A DNA stretch of 64,000 bases from Chloranthus sessilifolius (GCA_021018995.1 CM037585.1:72108646-72172645), one strand, 5' to 3'; shown: positions 23,456 to 35,277, numbered from the stretch's first letter. Made by a program: numbers and translations. The notes: generated by a model from the letters alone, not told the origin.

Positions 23456-25323
23456 TGTTGTTTACTCTAGTGTGCATGATTTATTTGTGTTTTGAAAACA
23501 GATTTGCAAATGCTAAGTTATACTGAATCTGGAAAATTAAAAAGAATAAAGAAATATCAGCACAGAGAGAAGTGAATTAGCCTGCAAGATCAGGGCCAAT
23601 TGTAGCAAGTTTTAAATGTAAGTGAGTAAAAGATCGTCCACAGAGAATTTGTTTAAAATGTAAGATAAACCTCCAGATCTGAGCTACCAGATCTGGCCTC
23701 TTATCCTATCTACAAAGCACATAAGATGGTAGGTTGAATTTGTCACATTAACTAAATGATAAAAGTAAAAATTAAACTAAATGATCCAGATCTGAGTTGG
23801 GGGGATTTTGATGTAAACTTATAAAAATGGAGAAGTAATATCTAACTTTGATTTGGTCCTTGAAACACAATGAGAATGACTAGAGATCAAATGAGAGATG
23901 ATCCAATCTTCATCTGGCTACAAGCACAGATGCAAGAGAAATAAATCTAACTCAAGGATTAAATTTAGGTTTATGGCTATGGTCTGTCCACTTCAATGGC
24001 CACAGACCATCCAATAGTCTTTAATCTAAACCCTTAATTTAGAACAAGAAATATCACTACAAATGCTGTGAGAGATTAGGTTACAAACACTAATTCCCAT
24101 AGGGTTAATGAATCAAGGGAAATTGCATGAAAAATAGTAAATCTAAAGGAGTCTAGTGCAATAAGGAGATCAGAGGGAACCCTTAACACGAATCCAATTG
24201 AGAACGTACGATTTACAGCAACCTTTTCAAATTCACATTTACAATTACAGAGCACAACTTACACAGCTCTCAGATTTGTAGTCTTGAATACAATTCTCTT
24301 TTGAATTACAGAGGTATCTCACAACTCTCAATTGCAAGTAAAAGTTAGGCTATTACAAGGGTTTCAGACAAACTAGCTGATTTGGAAATGGGGGAATAGA
24401 AATGAAACTCAAAATCTGGATACCCAAATTGGGCAAATGGTTCATCTATTTATAGTTTACCCCAGGTCTAGCTCAGATGTGTATCGACCAATCAGAAGTG
24501 CTTAGATCTGTATCAACCAATGCTAGTCAAGCACGAGGATCCAGATCTGTTTTGGCCAATCAGAATTGCTTCTTTTGTTTCAGCCAATCAGATGACAGAG
24601 GCATCAATTCTGTTATGTAATTCAAAAATTTGTTAGAACTTCTAGAAGTTCCCGCCAATTGATTTCATCTTCGAGCGCTCACATGGGGTGGAATATGCCT
24701 TTGCTTCGTGCTTAGAATCTTTTGAAATGTCCCTGGGTTTTTAAGTGCATTGGGGCGCATGTAAAAGATTACTGAATTACCCTTACAGAAGCTAGGAATC
24801 TCCAGAATACCATTTTGCATAGTTTAGGGAACTTTTCGCAAGGTACTGTGACTTCTGAAGCTCTTTTCACAAAGTTTAGGTTCTGTTCGCAAGGAGTTCT
24901 CTTCTTTTCGAATAGGTCAAACATCCTTTCGAAGAGTTCAGGTGCTCTTCGAAAACTAAGCCTGGAGCTTTTAGTTCTTTTCGCAAAGTTCAGGTTCTTT
25001 TCGCAATGTTCAGATTCTTTTCGAAAAGCACTCTGTAGTGCATTCTTCTGTTCGAATTGCTCCATATTTCTTTTCTGGGTTGAGACCAGGTCTTTGCCTC
25101 TTCAGTTTAGGCATTTTGACAGCTAGTGAGGTTGTCCTTTCTCCATCTTCCTCCAAATCCAGATGGGTCATCATCTTTTTAGCATTTTTAAGCTACTTTC
25201 AAGGTTAAGCCTGTCTTTATTGTTAGCTGTAAAACAAACACTTAAAACACTTATTTAGTTCTCTCAAGGGTCTATCAAGGCCTAGATTAAGGGGTGGAAA
25301 ATGGTATTTTCCAGTTCTCAACA
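23456..25323 (-). mobile_element. Solo LTR of a related Athila-type family
   Basis: 1868 bp. On the minus strand it starts TGTTGAGAAC and ends AGTAAACAACA. The layout is parallel to the Athila-type LTRs: GGGGTGGAAAATGGTA near its start, CTGCAAGATCAGGGCCAATTG near its end. It has no internal region. The flanks are AAGCT on the left and AAGCA on the right, a 4-of-5 match that fits a 5-bp target duplication. At the place of the CGCGAG array it has TTCGCAAAG/TTCGAAAAG motifs (about 24830-25030). A TATAAATAG box lies at 24454-24446. It splits mitochondrial-like DNA. Confidence 0.7.
24446..24454 (-). promoter_or_regulatory. TATA box of the solo LTR
   Basis: Minus strand TATAAATAG, downstream of the TTCGCAAAG array and so in a U3 promoter position. 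Confidence 0.45.
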
Positions 25324-27661
25324 AAGCATACTTATCAAATCAAGACACGGGACAGACGATAATCCTATTCGTTTGTGCATCTACATGACGAGCACGGTCT
25401 AATGTCTCACAAAAAGAAAAGTTGACACACGGTTTGTTGGTAGATTATGAAATCAAATAGGAGGTTTTTTGAAACTCAAGTTCTGCCTAGGCCACGTGCT
25501 TAGTTTCAACAACCAAGTTTTCAACTTCTCACGCGGTACTAGGCTGCACAGGACTTAGACTTCGAAACCCCCTTCTTCCTTCTTATTGAGGCTAAGTGAC
25601 TCCTTATGCAAACATACCGAAAAGAGAAGAGAAAGGACGCTCAAAATAGAAAGACTCGCTCGAACAAGGAAACTTAACTATATTCCTTTGGCTTGTTTTC
25701 TTTCTCAACCCAAGGGGGAAGCGAAGATTAGAGTCTTATCTCTTTCTTATCTCCTCCTTATCTCTTCCTTATTAGTAGTAGGCAAGCTTCTTTCTTCCTA
25801 AAGATGTGACCATGTCTCGCGAGAAAGGGAAGAAGCCCCTCGCTCAGTACATATGGTGCTTAGCTTTTGGTCCTTTAGTCTAGTGAAGGTCTATCTCTCT
25901 CACTAGTTCCTATTGGCGAGGAGAGCCCATTAGGGGTTTTGGAGAGTGCGGTCATTACAATGGTGATATGAATGGTTTTGGGGGTGATTAGGAGCACTTC
26001 GTTTATAGGCTCTCCCCTTAGGTGAGGTTAGGTTAAGAGTGGGCTATAGGGAGTTGGGCCTCTTGGGTTGGCATGAGGGGTCGTGTTGTGCCGGGTTTCT
26101 TATTATATAAGAAAGAGGCTAGGTGGGATTTTGATGGGGATCTAGGAGGCGCAGAATGTCTAAGCTAGTCAATCCTTCCAAATTTCCTCCTCTCTCTTTC
26201 ATGGGTAGGTAAGTCTGTCCTTTTCGGTCTTTATGTTGGTTGGTCTTTATTGTGGGTCTTTGCATATTAAAGTTGAGTTGTTAGTATCAGTTGAGGCTTG
26301 GGGGGTTGGTTGAGGAAGTATTTCACTCTTAGTGAGTTGTCACTCCACAACTAGGCTTTAAGGGATTACAACGTTTGTTCAGCTCTTTGTTTGACAATAC
26401 TAGGGCATACAATTGGGTTTGATGGATGAGCCGGTCGGGATGGATGAATCTGCAGTCGATACGCTAGCTAGACGAGATCGTTATGTCGTTTGCAGTGCCC
26501 GATGCATCGTTATATGAAGGAGTTATATGGACTACCCCATTAACATCAATCATGTTCCCAGGAGTCTTCGTTGTTCGTTGACCCGTCGCAAGGTCTGGAA
26601 TCGAAGGCATCTAAGTTCCAAAAATATTGAAGATTAGATTCACTAGAAGAGGAATATAATTCAAGGTTCGAGATCAGTCATATGTTGGACCATAGTAGGT
26701 TCACAGATCGGGGTTTCGCGCACCACCTCAATCTTACCACCTGTTGTGTCATATTCAGGCAGAGGGGGACCTGACGGTAATTAGCAATACTTAAATAAGC
26801 TCCTTCTTTGCTTCGACTTCGTCGATCGGTCCATCGTTGGTCTCCCCAATGACTAATCTGAGATTTATGTGAGCTGTAAATTCCCATTCCAGCGGCTTGT
26901 TCGCTCGTAGATGCCTCATCATTCTCAACATGTATTTATCCTTATCTGGAATCTAATGTTTGAGGTGCCATGCCCCCAATTCCATGGTACTTCAAGTAGT
27001 CATTCGTATTGCACCATCTCTATTTAGGCCGAAGAAGGGTTTTCGTGCCCATTCTACTCACCCTTTCCGTCCCTCAAAGACCGACGATAAGGTTTCTCCC
27101 AGGTTAGAGAACTTTCCCCGCTGTCCTTCTTTCAGCCGGTCCTAATTTCCTTATTTTTTGGTTAATCCTATAAATGAAATCGGTAATCGGATCGGCAATA
27201 GGTAACAAGCTTTATGAGGATTCAATTCCTTGATTCCTACCCACATTGGATTAATTCCTTCAATGCTTGCTCAGAGCAGGGTCGACTCAATATTGAGAGA
27301 CTGACCAATCGAGGACTTTCTCGCACCTTTATGTCTCCATCTCTCGAGTCGAGCTCAATCTTTGGCAGGTATTGTTTGGTCTGGAGTGCGGTGCATCTTT
27401 TTGGATGATGAACCCCTGAAGTACGGGAATCTAACCCAACATTTAGTTGTTCAAATATCATTTTATCTTCCTCCTGCCATGACCGCATCTCCCTCCTAGA
27501 TGTTCGGGGATCAGGAGTGAAACAACTTAATTGCTAAATGGAGGATTTTTTTCCCAGACTCGACTGATAAGGTTTTAAAAGATCTGACCCTTTAGGGTAA
27601 GGATAGGGGGAGGGGTTGGCAGGGAGGTTATGAAATATCCGGCCGCTCAGTCAGAAGGGAA

Positions 27662-27663
<2 letters not shown>

Positions 27664-27709
<46 letters not shown>
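27664..27709. repeat. (AT)n microsatellite
   Basis: Uninterrupted TA/AT run of about 46 bases inside the mitochondrial-like block. Confidence 0.95.
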
Positions 27710-27711
<2 letters not shown>

Positions 27712-28724
27712 AAATAGGATTGATTATATATAGCGAGAAAATGATGAAAATGAAAAAAATTGCTCAGTAAATGAATGGTCGAGCAAGCTGCTGCCATCGC
27801 CTTAACTTGCCTTGCTGCCTTGCCTTAAGCCTTATCGGTCATTAACGCTCCCTTGCTTGACTGCTGACTACTTTCCCTAGCTACTGAAAGTGGTTATGGC
27901 CGATCGACCAAGCAGTGACTCACTCCTTCTTTTCTAGTTAGCGTTCTGGTTAGCAAGGCAAGACATCTCCTACTCAAATTGCAAGGAGTGGACCAGGCTG
28001 GGGAAAAGATCGATTCTCAGATGAGCCTTTATTATTCCCTCGCCTAAACAAGTGGAGAGGGGACTGTGCTCACTCACCTCCACATTTTGCATCTACTTGA
28101 CCAGACCGAAATCACCTCCATTGGGGCTCAATGTATGCAACTCCTTCCCATCATAACTCCTCCTGCCCTCTTATCATCACACCGAAACGGAGAGGTCAGC
28201 AAGAAGTGTAAGAGAGCGGACCGACCGATTTCACTAAAACCTCTTTCTTAGTCCCTTGGTCTAAGGTAAGCAAGCGTAGGCTTGGGTACTAGAGAAGGAA
28301 GGAATAGATCTATATCCCATTGTTTTTCTTCGCTGAGTTTTAGGTTCGTCTATTACAAAGATAGAGCTCCAAAACTCAAGGGCGCTCTAGCACACTCCAG
28401 CTTTCAAGCGTACGTTTGCTCAGTCTGACATCTAATGACATGAGGGTCGCCAGCTTCACAGAGAAGCGAAGTACCGATTACCTTTGGATCCTCAACCATT
28501 CTCATCAAGTCATACAACTTGAATAACACACCGTATCGAACATTCTTTCGAGAACGGCGTATACCCAAGGGTACGACTAGCAGTTTCAGTAAAGACTCAA
28601 AGTCAAGACTGTAATCGAATTGCACCATGGCATACTTTTATACTTGAGCTGCATTTCCATCCAAGGATAGAGAACTCTTCAAATAGCTTTTCATTAGCCT
28701 TGTGTGTCCTAAGACCCCTTTTCA

Positions 28725-29042
28725 TTATAAAGTCTTTGGTTTCACTTTCTCAAGGATAGTGAAGCGCACTAACCCGATCATCGTTGGAGTCAACGACCTG
28801 AAATCAGGATACGTTAACGTTAACCACAACTTGATGGGTAGTTGAAACGGACCTGAAGGCGAAAACAAAAAGATTCTGTGCCTACGCCCCAGTTTCAATT
28901 TTAGACGGTTACTCCACATACCCGATAAGAAGAACCAAGAAGGCGGAAGGTCATCGAGAGGGTCGCCTTTGGAAGCGAAAGCTTGCTCGACCAACCCAAT
29001 AAGAAAACTCACAAGAAAACTAAGAAGTATAAGTAAGACCAT
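28725..29042 (-). other. Unrecognised ORF, 105 codons
   Basis: Opens with a hydrophobic, membrane-like segment (LLILLSFLVSFLIGLVEQAFA) and continues with a basic region. Another minus-strand ORF (28404-28628) follows in a different frame. No family is recognised. It sits in mitochondrial-like DNA and could be an organelle hypothetical ORF or a chance reading. Confidence 0.2.
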
Positions 29043-29640
29043 TACTATGTAATACTAAGTATTGATTGGCTCCATTCAATACTTAGTATTACTTAGTAAT
29101 GGTATTACTTAGTAATACGCGAAAGCCTAAGTCATTAATCTTAATACTTAGTATTACTTAGTAATGGTATTACTTAGTAATACGCGAAAGCCTAAGTCAT
29201 TAATCTTAATACTTAGTATTACCTAGTAATGGCAACAAGCAACGCAATACTTAGTATTACTTAGTAATGCAATACTTAGTAATGTAGGGCGCCAATACTT
29301 AGTATTACTTAGTAATCCGCGAAAGCCACTATAAGGGAAGGAATAAGCAAGAAAGACTCAGTATTACTAAGTAATGGCACCAATACTTAGTATTACTTAG
29401 TAATACGCGAAAGCCTATAGCGAACAAGCAAGGTAATACTAAGTATTACTAAGTAATGGTGCCAATACTTAGTATTACTTAGTAATCTGCAAAAGCCACT
29501 ATAAGGGAAGGGTCAGGTAATAGTGCTAGCACGCCAGCAAGAAAAAGTATGCACGTGCTAACGCTTAGGCTTTCGCGGATTACTAAGTAAGACCATTACT
29601 ACGTAATACTAAGTATTGATTGGTGCCCTAACTGATCTGG
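29041..29640. repeat. Cluster of TTAGTATTACTTAGTAAT hairpin modules
   Basis: A 65-bp unit starting AATACTTAGTATTACTTAG and containing TACGCGAAAGCCTAAG occurs at 29078-29142 and again at 29143-29207. A partial third copy and at least six shorter, separated or inverted copies follow up to about 29620. Each module is nearly self-complementary and can fold. Both orientations occur. Confidence 0.8.
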
Positions 29641-30224
29641 GCTTATGCTTGTTCCATAAAAGCATTTTCTTGCTGCCTTTACCCTTTTCTTACAAGTTTT
29701 CTTGCTCATTATTAAGTATTACTTGTTCTTCGCTTCCTTGCTGCATACATTTTCTTGCTGCCCTACATGACTAAGTAATACTAAATCTTGTATGAGCTTA
29801 TGCTTGTTGTATAGCGTTTTCTTACTAGACAGAGATTCATGGCAAGGGCATATCGACGTGCAGGACCCATCTGCACTAAAGCGCTTAATGTTCACAGCTA
29901 GGTTCGCTTTGGCTTAAGTAGCCGAGAGTGGTCGCTGCCACTATAGCGCTTGCCTACCTGAGGGATAGCGGTATTCGGTTTTTTGTAGTGATTGCTATCA
30001 CCATACTCGCCTAGCTAATCCGATATTGGTATCTAGGAGTCGTGTTGCCATAAGAGAGTGCTGCAATCTGCCCTCTCTCACCGAACACTTCCTAATTCAT
30101 TTTACACGATCATCATAAGGTGACGATGAAACTGGCCCAGGTGACAGTGCGTACATCCATGTGATTGAGACTATATGATAACAAAATCAGACTAGCACCA
30201 TTCCTTGCCTCCCGAAACTAGACT

Positions 30225-30605
30225 AGCTTAATCCCTTGCATCGCCATAAGGCTAAGGAACGATATCGATTCATTTGAGTTAATACAGGAGAACACCTTGC
30301 TAACGTTAGCCTCAGCTAGCCTGACGCCTGAGCAACTCTTGTTTATAAACCTCCTTCCCGGGTTCCTCCCTTGCTTCACCGTAAGGAAAAGGAACTAAAT
30401 CGAATTTTCATAGAGTGACTAAGGAGAACACCCCTGCTACATCTAGCCTTAGCTAGCTAGACGCTTGAGCTTTCGTGGATAATCATTCCCTTGCTCTGTC
30501 TCCCCTCTTGCTTCACCAGTTGGTAAAGTCACGATATCGACTTCATAGAGTGACGACAGGAGAATATCTTGCTAAAGCTAGCCTTAGCTAGCCAGTAGCG
30601 ACTTC
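30225..30605. repeat. Three diverged repeats of about 120 bp
   Basis: Blocks at about 30225-30345, 30355-30475 and 30485-30605. Each runs CTTGC(A/T)TC(G/A)CC, then a GATATCGA-like site, an ACAGGAGAA-like block and CTTAGCTAGC. They are imperfect and look old. No coding function is seen. Confidence 0.5.
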
Positions 30606-31174
30606 CTCTAGAAAAGAGAACCCTTACCCATTGATAGACAGAACTATGTCCACCTTTAGTCCGCCCATGGTCGGTTAAGGCAAGTGTAAGGAAGTTACTC
30701 CGTAAGATACGGATAAAGTGTAGGCAAGGGAAGTGCGCACTAGCGCGTCAGGTTGTTGAATCTCGTGCAAGCGCTGGTTGTGGTTGTATTGGCTGCAAGC
30801 AGAACGTAGGCACTGTAGATGTGTGTTGACCATGCACTCTCGCGTCGTGTAATGTCTATGTATGATAAGGTGGTGTGGTGATTGATCTCAATGCTAATGG
30901 TTATCCCTAAGGTTCAACGAATGAATGAAGCTATGATCGTACCCAGATAGAGATGATGGTCTTCCTCTGATGTCTCCAAGCCGGCCAACATAGAATAAAT
31001 AGGCGAAGCAGCCAAGAGCAGTCTGTTCTCGCCTATCGATAGATAGCAGCTTCCAAGCTCAAACCATTTTTAACTTAATTGCTATTTTTTTCTTGTTATT
31101 GATAGAGTGGTATTCTCCGCCCCTGTTAAATAAAGTAGACGGAGATAACTTGAAGAGAGAAGGAGAAAGAGTAA

Positions 31175-32100
31175 ATGATTTACAAGTTTAATGGGAGAAG
31201 AATTGCTGACACATTGACTGCCTTCGAGACTATCAAATATAACCCAAGCGGTCTAACCCCCAAGGCAGACCCCAGCCAAAAGACGCTAGACGGACAAACG
31301 ACAAGCGAGATAAAGAAAGCAGTTGGACTGCCTTGCCGCGAGAGAAACTTTCTCCAATGAGAATCTCTTTTTGGGCAAGACAAGCAAAAAAGGAACTTGC
31401 CCTTTGACACCAAGGGATAAGAGTAGATTGCTGGCAATGACTTGGCGAAGGGAATCTATGAGAGAAGGTTCTCGAATCGGGTTCCAACTGAATAGAGCAC
31501 GGAGCCCCAAGCCGTTCAGTCGTTAAGCGTAATGAGTGATAGGGCGCTTGAAAGGAATGGATGGGCATAGGCTTAATAGTGAACGCAGACCCCCCTGACT
31601 GAATCAATGACCGCATGAGCCGAGAGAGACTGTTAGACTTGTTTATTGCATTGCGAAGAGAGAGAGATCGAAGACTCATTTTTTCTGACCCCTTTAGTCT
31701 GTTATGGGCGGGCACTAGATGGAAAAGACAGAGAAGGGAACAACCAATCGGGAAAGGCATACCTCAAGGAGCACCAATCTCCCCCAACGAACATCTATCT
31801 ACACGAAGCCGACCTATGGATAGAAAGACTGAAAGATGCAAGAAAGGAAAATGAAATACGATGAGTGTGAGATACGCAGACGGGGAGTATGCAGCTGAAC
31901 AATCGCTGGGGCTTCCAGCAGTGATAGCTGAACTAACCAGATGAGCCGCCCAAAACCTAGAGCTGACATTGAAATCTGACTTCAACGTCGGATCCCGGCT
32001 ATCCGAAAAACACAGACTGCAGCGGAGGATCACAAAATGCAACAAGGGGCAAACCGCGCGAAGGAAGAAGCGAATCAATCAGAATGGAGACAAGGAGGAG
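31175..32100 (+). pseudogene. Group II intron-type reverse transcriptase/maturase remnant
   Basis: Pieces in order resemble the RT of group II introns. An N-terminal part reads NPSGLTPKADPSQKTLDGQ (compare the RT0 'LTPG..TLDG' pattern). At about 31755 there is GKGIPQGAPISP (RT4), followed in a shifted frame by NIYLHEADLWIERLKDARKE. VRYADGEYA at about 31865 is the RT5 YADD box with the second Asp changed to Gly. Frames shift and stops intervene, so it is dead. Such enzymes help splice and mobilise group II introns; in flowering-plant mitochondria the usual one is matR. This could be a decayed matR relative or another organelle RT. Confidence 0.5.
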
Positions 32101-32620
32101 AGGCGAAAGAGAGATTTTTGAGCCTGATTCGCATCGCACTATTGCATAAACAATGGATTCGCTGGGCTGGATGAGCAACCTTCTCTGGAAAGGAATAGTG
32201 AAAAGCCATGTCACTTGGAACGGAACTGTAAGCTTACTCACTTTCTTTTAGTATGACCACTTTGGTAAGTAAAATGCGATTCTATTATATTAGATAGGCA
32301 TGGTTGCTTACAAGACGAGCTAGGTTCTAGATGTTCTTCACCTGAACATATAGAAGATAGAAGAAGCAACCTTCTCTCTTGCCTCGATACTAGTAGTGGA
32401 GTGGCTTGCTACTTTCAAGGACCAGGCCCGGATATGTTCTAGGCAGAGGGCCGACCTTCCTATGCCTCATTACCTCCTCCACATAGAGAGAGCTGTAACG
32501 AAAAATTCGTAGCGATATGCCAAGGAACTTCTCTTTTTACTGGTGGCATTTCTTTCTCGAAGATTCTTCATTAGCTCCCGGAATCACGGCAAGACCTGTC
32601 AGAAGGCTAGCTAATTTGTA

Positions 32621-33860
32621 AGGCCTAAAAATATCAAGTCCAAGCCCAAACCCAGCTCAGATTGGGCCATATACTAAAATATCAAAACTTTAATTTTAAA
32701 GCCCAACCCAGTTGGCCTGAGTTCAGATCCAACAGCTTGAGATCCGTACCCATGAGTAGGTATTAGGTGCTTAACCCGTGCACCAAGTTGGTTCATCGAT
32801 CAATCTTCTTTTGCCAAACTTAGGAGATTAACATATATTTATTTGAATGAAATAGCATTATAAGTTAAAGAATGTACTTTCATTGATTGGGGGAAGCAAA
32901 TCATATATTTGGACAAGACAAACGAGCCAATGAATCATAAAACAGAATGGTAAGAAAATTTAGAACTGTTGAAATATGAGTAAAAAAATTAGTGAAAACT
33001 TGGTTGGGTTATTGAAAGTAGCTTGGTGAGTATACTAAATAATAGCAACCACTTTCTGATTTTTTTATCATTTGGCATGTGAATCATTCTAATTCCATAA
33101 TGACTATCATTTGGCATGTGATCATAAAACAGAATGTATGAGGAATGGCAACTCGAAGACAATTTGCATCAACATGTAGCAATCAAGTACCTATATATTG
33201 TGATAATTTGAATACCTATATACTGTGGTAATTTGAATATCAATATACTGTGTAGCAAACAGGTACTAGGTTGGGTTCGGGTCGGGTTTGGGCTAACTTG
33301 AATACAACCTATTTATATAACAGGTAAATATTTTTAACCCGGCCTATTAGATGGGGACTCCTTAGATGGAAGTTATCAATATCTCAGTTTAATGATGTTC
33401 TCCTTTTGATTTCAGGCGAAACTTTCAATTTGAAGCTCACCTCAAACGGATCACTAGGGGATGAGGACACTTGGCAGGAGACACAAAGCAAATTTATTTT
33501 ATTTTTTTTATTATTTTGAAAATAGGCCATGGGGTCTTTAGATTGTTATCTCTCTTTCTTTTCTTTTTTTTGTTTGAATAAAAGGATTGGGCATGTAGAG
33601 TTTCAAATATTTGACTGATTTAAAAGGTTGGATCATAGGTTGAGATGCAACCTTTTGTTTGAATAAAAGAATTAGACATCTATTATTTTTATTAATGGCA
33701 TTAAATGATTTGAATTTGAGTTGAATGGATGTATTTAAATATGAGATTAATAGCTTTTTTTCTTTATATAATTTTTTTAAAGCATTAAAAAAAAGTATTA
33801 AAAAAAATCATTAAAAAAATTGCATTAAAAAAAGCATAAAAAAAATATTAATTTTTAAAA
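32621..33860. other. AT-rich intergenic repeats
   Basis: Starts with GCCCAA-rich sequence and later has the inverse (GGTTGGGTTCGGGTCGGG at about 33270), hinting at a small DNA transposon with weak inverted ends, not defined. Otherwise AT-rich with no gene seen. Confidence 0.35.
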
Positions 33861-34101
33861 ATTTGCATAAAAAAATTGTTGACGTAATTTTATTTTTATT
33901 TTTTAAATTTACATAAAAAAATCACTGTCAAAAGCAGTGATTTTTTCTTACTGTTAAGAGCAGTCGTTGTTGAAGTTCATAAACCACTGTCTTATATAGT
34001 GGTAAAAAAAATCATTGCTTTTTTTACAATTGTTTAGGATAGTGATTTTTTGAAAAAATTACTGCTTAAGGCAGTAATTTTTTTAGCTTTTTCACGTAGT
34101 G
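33861..34101 (-). mobile_element. Terminus of a CACTA (En/Spm-type) transposon
   Basis: Read on the minus strand from 34101, the sequence begins CACTACGTGAAAAAGC, a CACTA-type terminal inverted repeat. It continues with several short palindromes of the type ATTACTGCTTAAGGCAGTAAT separated by T-runs, typical subterminal repeats. The opposite end and a transposase were not found. The base triplet ATG follows the end. Confidence 0.55.
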
Positions 34102-34928
34102 ATGAAAGGTTTTTTTGTTTTTTTTTTAGATGAGGATAATAAAACTTAACAAACCGAGATATGTATGTGTAAACTGGAAGAGCATGGAGATCTGCATGCA
34201 TCTCATGGTCCATGAGGTGCGTGGCTCAGAAGCTGCGTCGGTGATCAGCTCAGTTGCTCGTTACTAGTTCTTTATCCACAGTCATCAAATTGAAAATCTA
34301 GAACTACTCAGCGAGTGAAAAAAAGTCCATAATTTGGTAAAAATCAGTAAATTTTGAAAATAAATGGAAAAAAATTCAAGGAAATAACTGGGATTCAAAA
34401 AAATTTCGGTGAGGACAAAAAATCATAATTTGGGAAAAATGGGCAAAATTCAAGAATATGATAAAGAGATATTAGGATTGTTTTATTTTAAAACCCCCAT
34501 TCAATTATATGTTATTGGATTTTGTTAAAACCAATAAAGTTTAAATTAGAGAATTATAAAAATTAGTTTAATTAGCAAAAAAATTTACACTTGATGAAAA
34601 AAAATCTTGATTATGATGCAAATTTTGTAGTTTAATCCAAAGTTTATTTTTATAAAATTGCGCTAACTTTATTTGTTTTTTTTTTTTTTTGATAAATAAC
34701 CTTATTTGTTTTTAAAATGGTACATTTGGATACTTATTTCCACATGCATCTATAAATTACTCAATGATTACAATGCCCAAAGTCATTGCTTTATATATCA
34801 CTCAATAATATTACAAGCTTCAGTCCCACTCCTCATAGCAGGGCAGTAGGATATATTAAAACTGGCATAATGATCTGCAATAGTGAGTTTAAAAGAAAAA
34901 GCTACCACTACTACCACCACCACCACCA
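34102..34928. other. AT-rich intergenic DNA
   Basis: Very AT-rich with T- and A-runs and a short trinucleotide repeat (ACCACC) near 34905-34928. No gene or RNA seen. Confidence 0.4.
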
Positions 34929-35114
34929 CTAGCCTCCTAATTGCACTTTATGAGCAGAAGAAAAATGATTTGCCGCAGCAACCATGGTCTCCTCCGGATT
35001 CATAGACCTCGGAGTTACTGAGCTTTTCCTCTCTGCTCTTCCCAGATCAGAAAAGCATGAAGATACCAATCTTAAGATCAAGGAGTGCCGTCTCACTTTC
35101 TTCTCTTTCTCCAT
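34929..35114 (-). CDS. Possible small plant protein, 61 aa, unrecognised
   Basis: Single-exon ORF. The N terminus is basic (MEKEKKVRRHSLILRL), the middle Ser/Arg-rich, and the C terminus reads MNPEETMVAAANHFSSAHKV. It has no transposon features, and the soluble charged/serine pattern resembles small uncharacterised plant proteins, but I cannot name a family. Support for a gene: a TATAAAG box lies about 150 bp upstream on the minus strand, the intervening leader has no ATG close by, and codon use is not low-complexity. It lies in the gene-containing part of the window, about 2 kb from the O-fucosyltransferase gene on the same strand. It may equally be a chance ORF. Confidence 0.45.
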   Translation of the reverse strand: MEKEKKVRRHSLILRLVSSCFSDLGRAERKSSVTPRSMNPEETMVAAANHFSSAHKVQLGG

Positions 35115-35257
35115 CTTCTGTGGTGTTCAAAGTGTCAAGAGCAGAGGCTGATTTGTCTCTTGATTTTTTGTCCCTTAGCACTTGATTACTAGAAAATTAG
35201 AAAGTAAGCTCCAAAAGATATATGCAAATATATGTATACGTAGGAGTTGTTTGCTCA

Positions 35258-35266
35258 GCTTTATAA
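35258..35266 (-). promoter_or_regulatory. TATA box upstream of the 61-aa ORF
   Basis: Minus strand TATAAAGC, about 150 bp before the ORF start, next to a dinucleotide repeat, a common setting for plant core promoters. Confidence 0.35.
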
Positions 35267-35277
35267 AACATTGCTTC

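Larger units (their letters stand above)
25324..32620. other. Mitochondrial-like DNA, main block (probable NUMT)
   Basis: About 7.3 kb of higher-GC sequence with the texture of plant mitochondrial intergenic DNA (GAAAGACTCGCTCGAAC, GCGAAAGCCTAAG) and few long ORFs. It includes 65-bp repeat modules, three diverged repeats of about 120 bp, an AT microsatellite, and a broken reverse transcriptase of group II intron type. No standard mitochondrial gene was recognised, so the call is an inference from composition, repeats and the RT type. It ends near 32620, where AT-rich nuclear repeats begin. Confidence 0.45.

Noticed and set aside
29041-29640. CRISPR-like array
   Set aside because: Plant nuclear context; repeats are variable, self-complementary and lack regular unique spacers.
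22555-32620. tRNA or rRNA genes in the mitochondrial-like block
   Set aside because: I looked for T-loop GTTCRAATC patterns with a matching cloverleaf and found none convincing.
32621-33360. A small DNA transposon with GCCCAA-rich inverted ends
   Set aside because: The ends pair poorly and no target duplication could be found.
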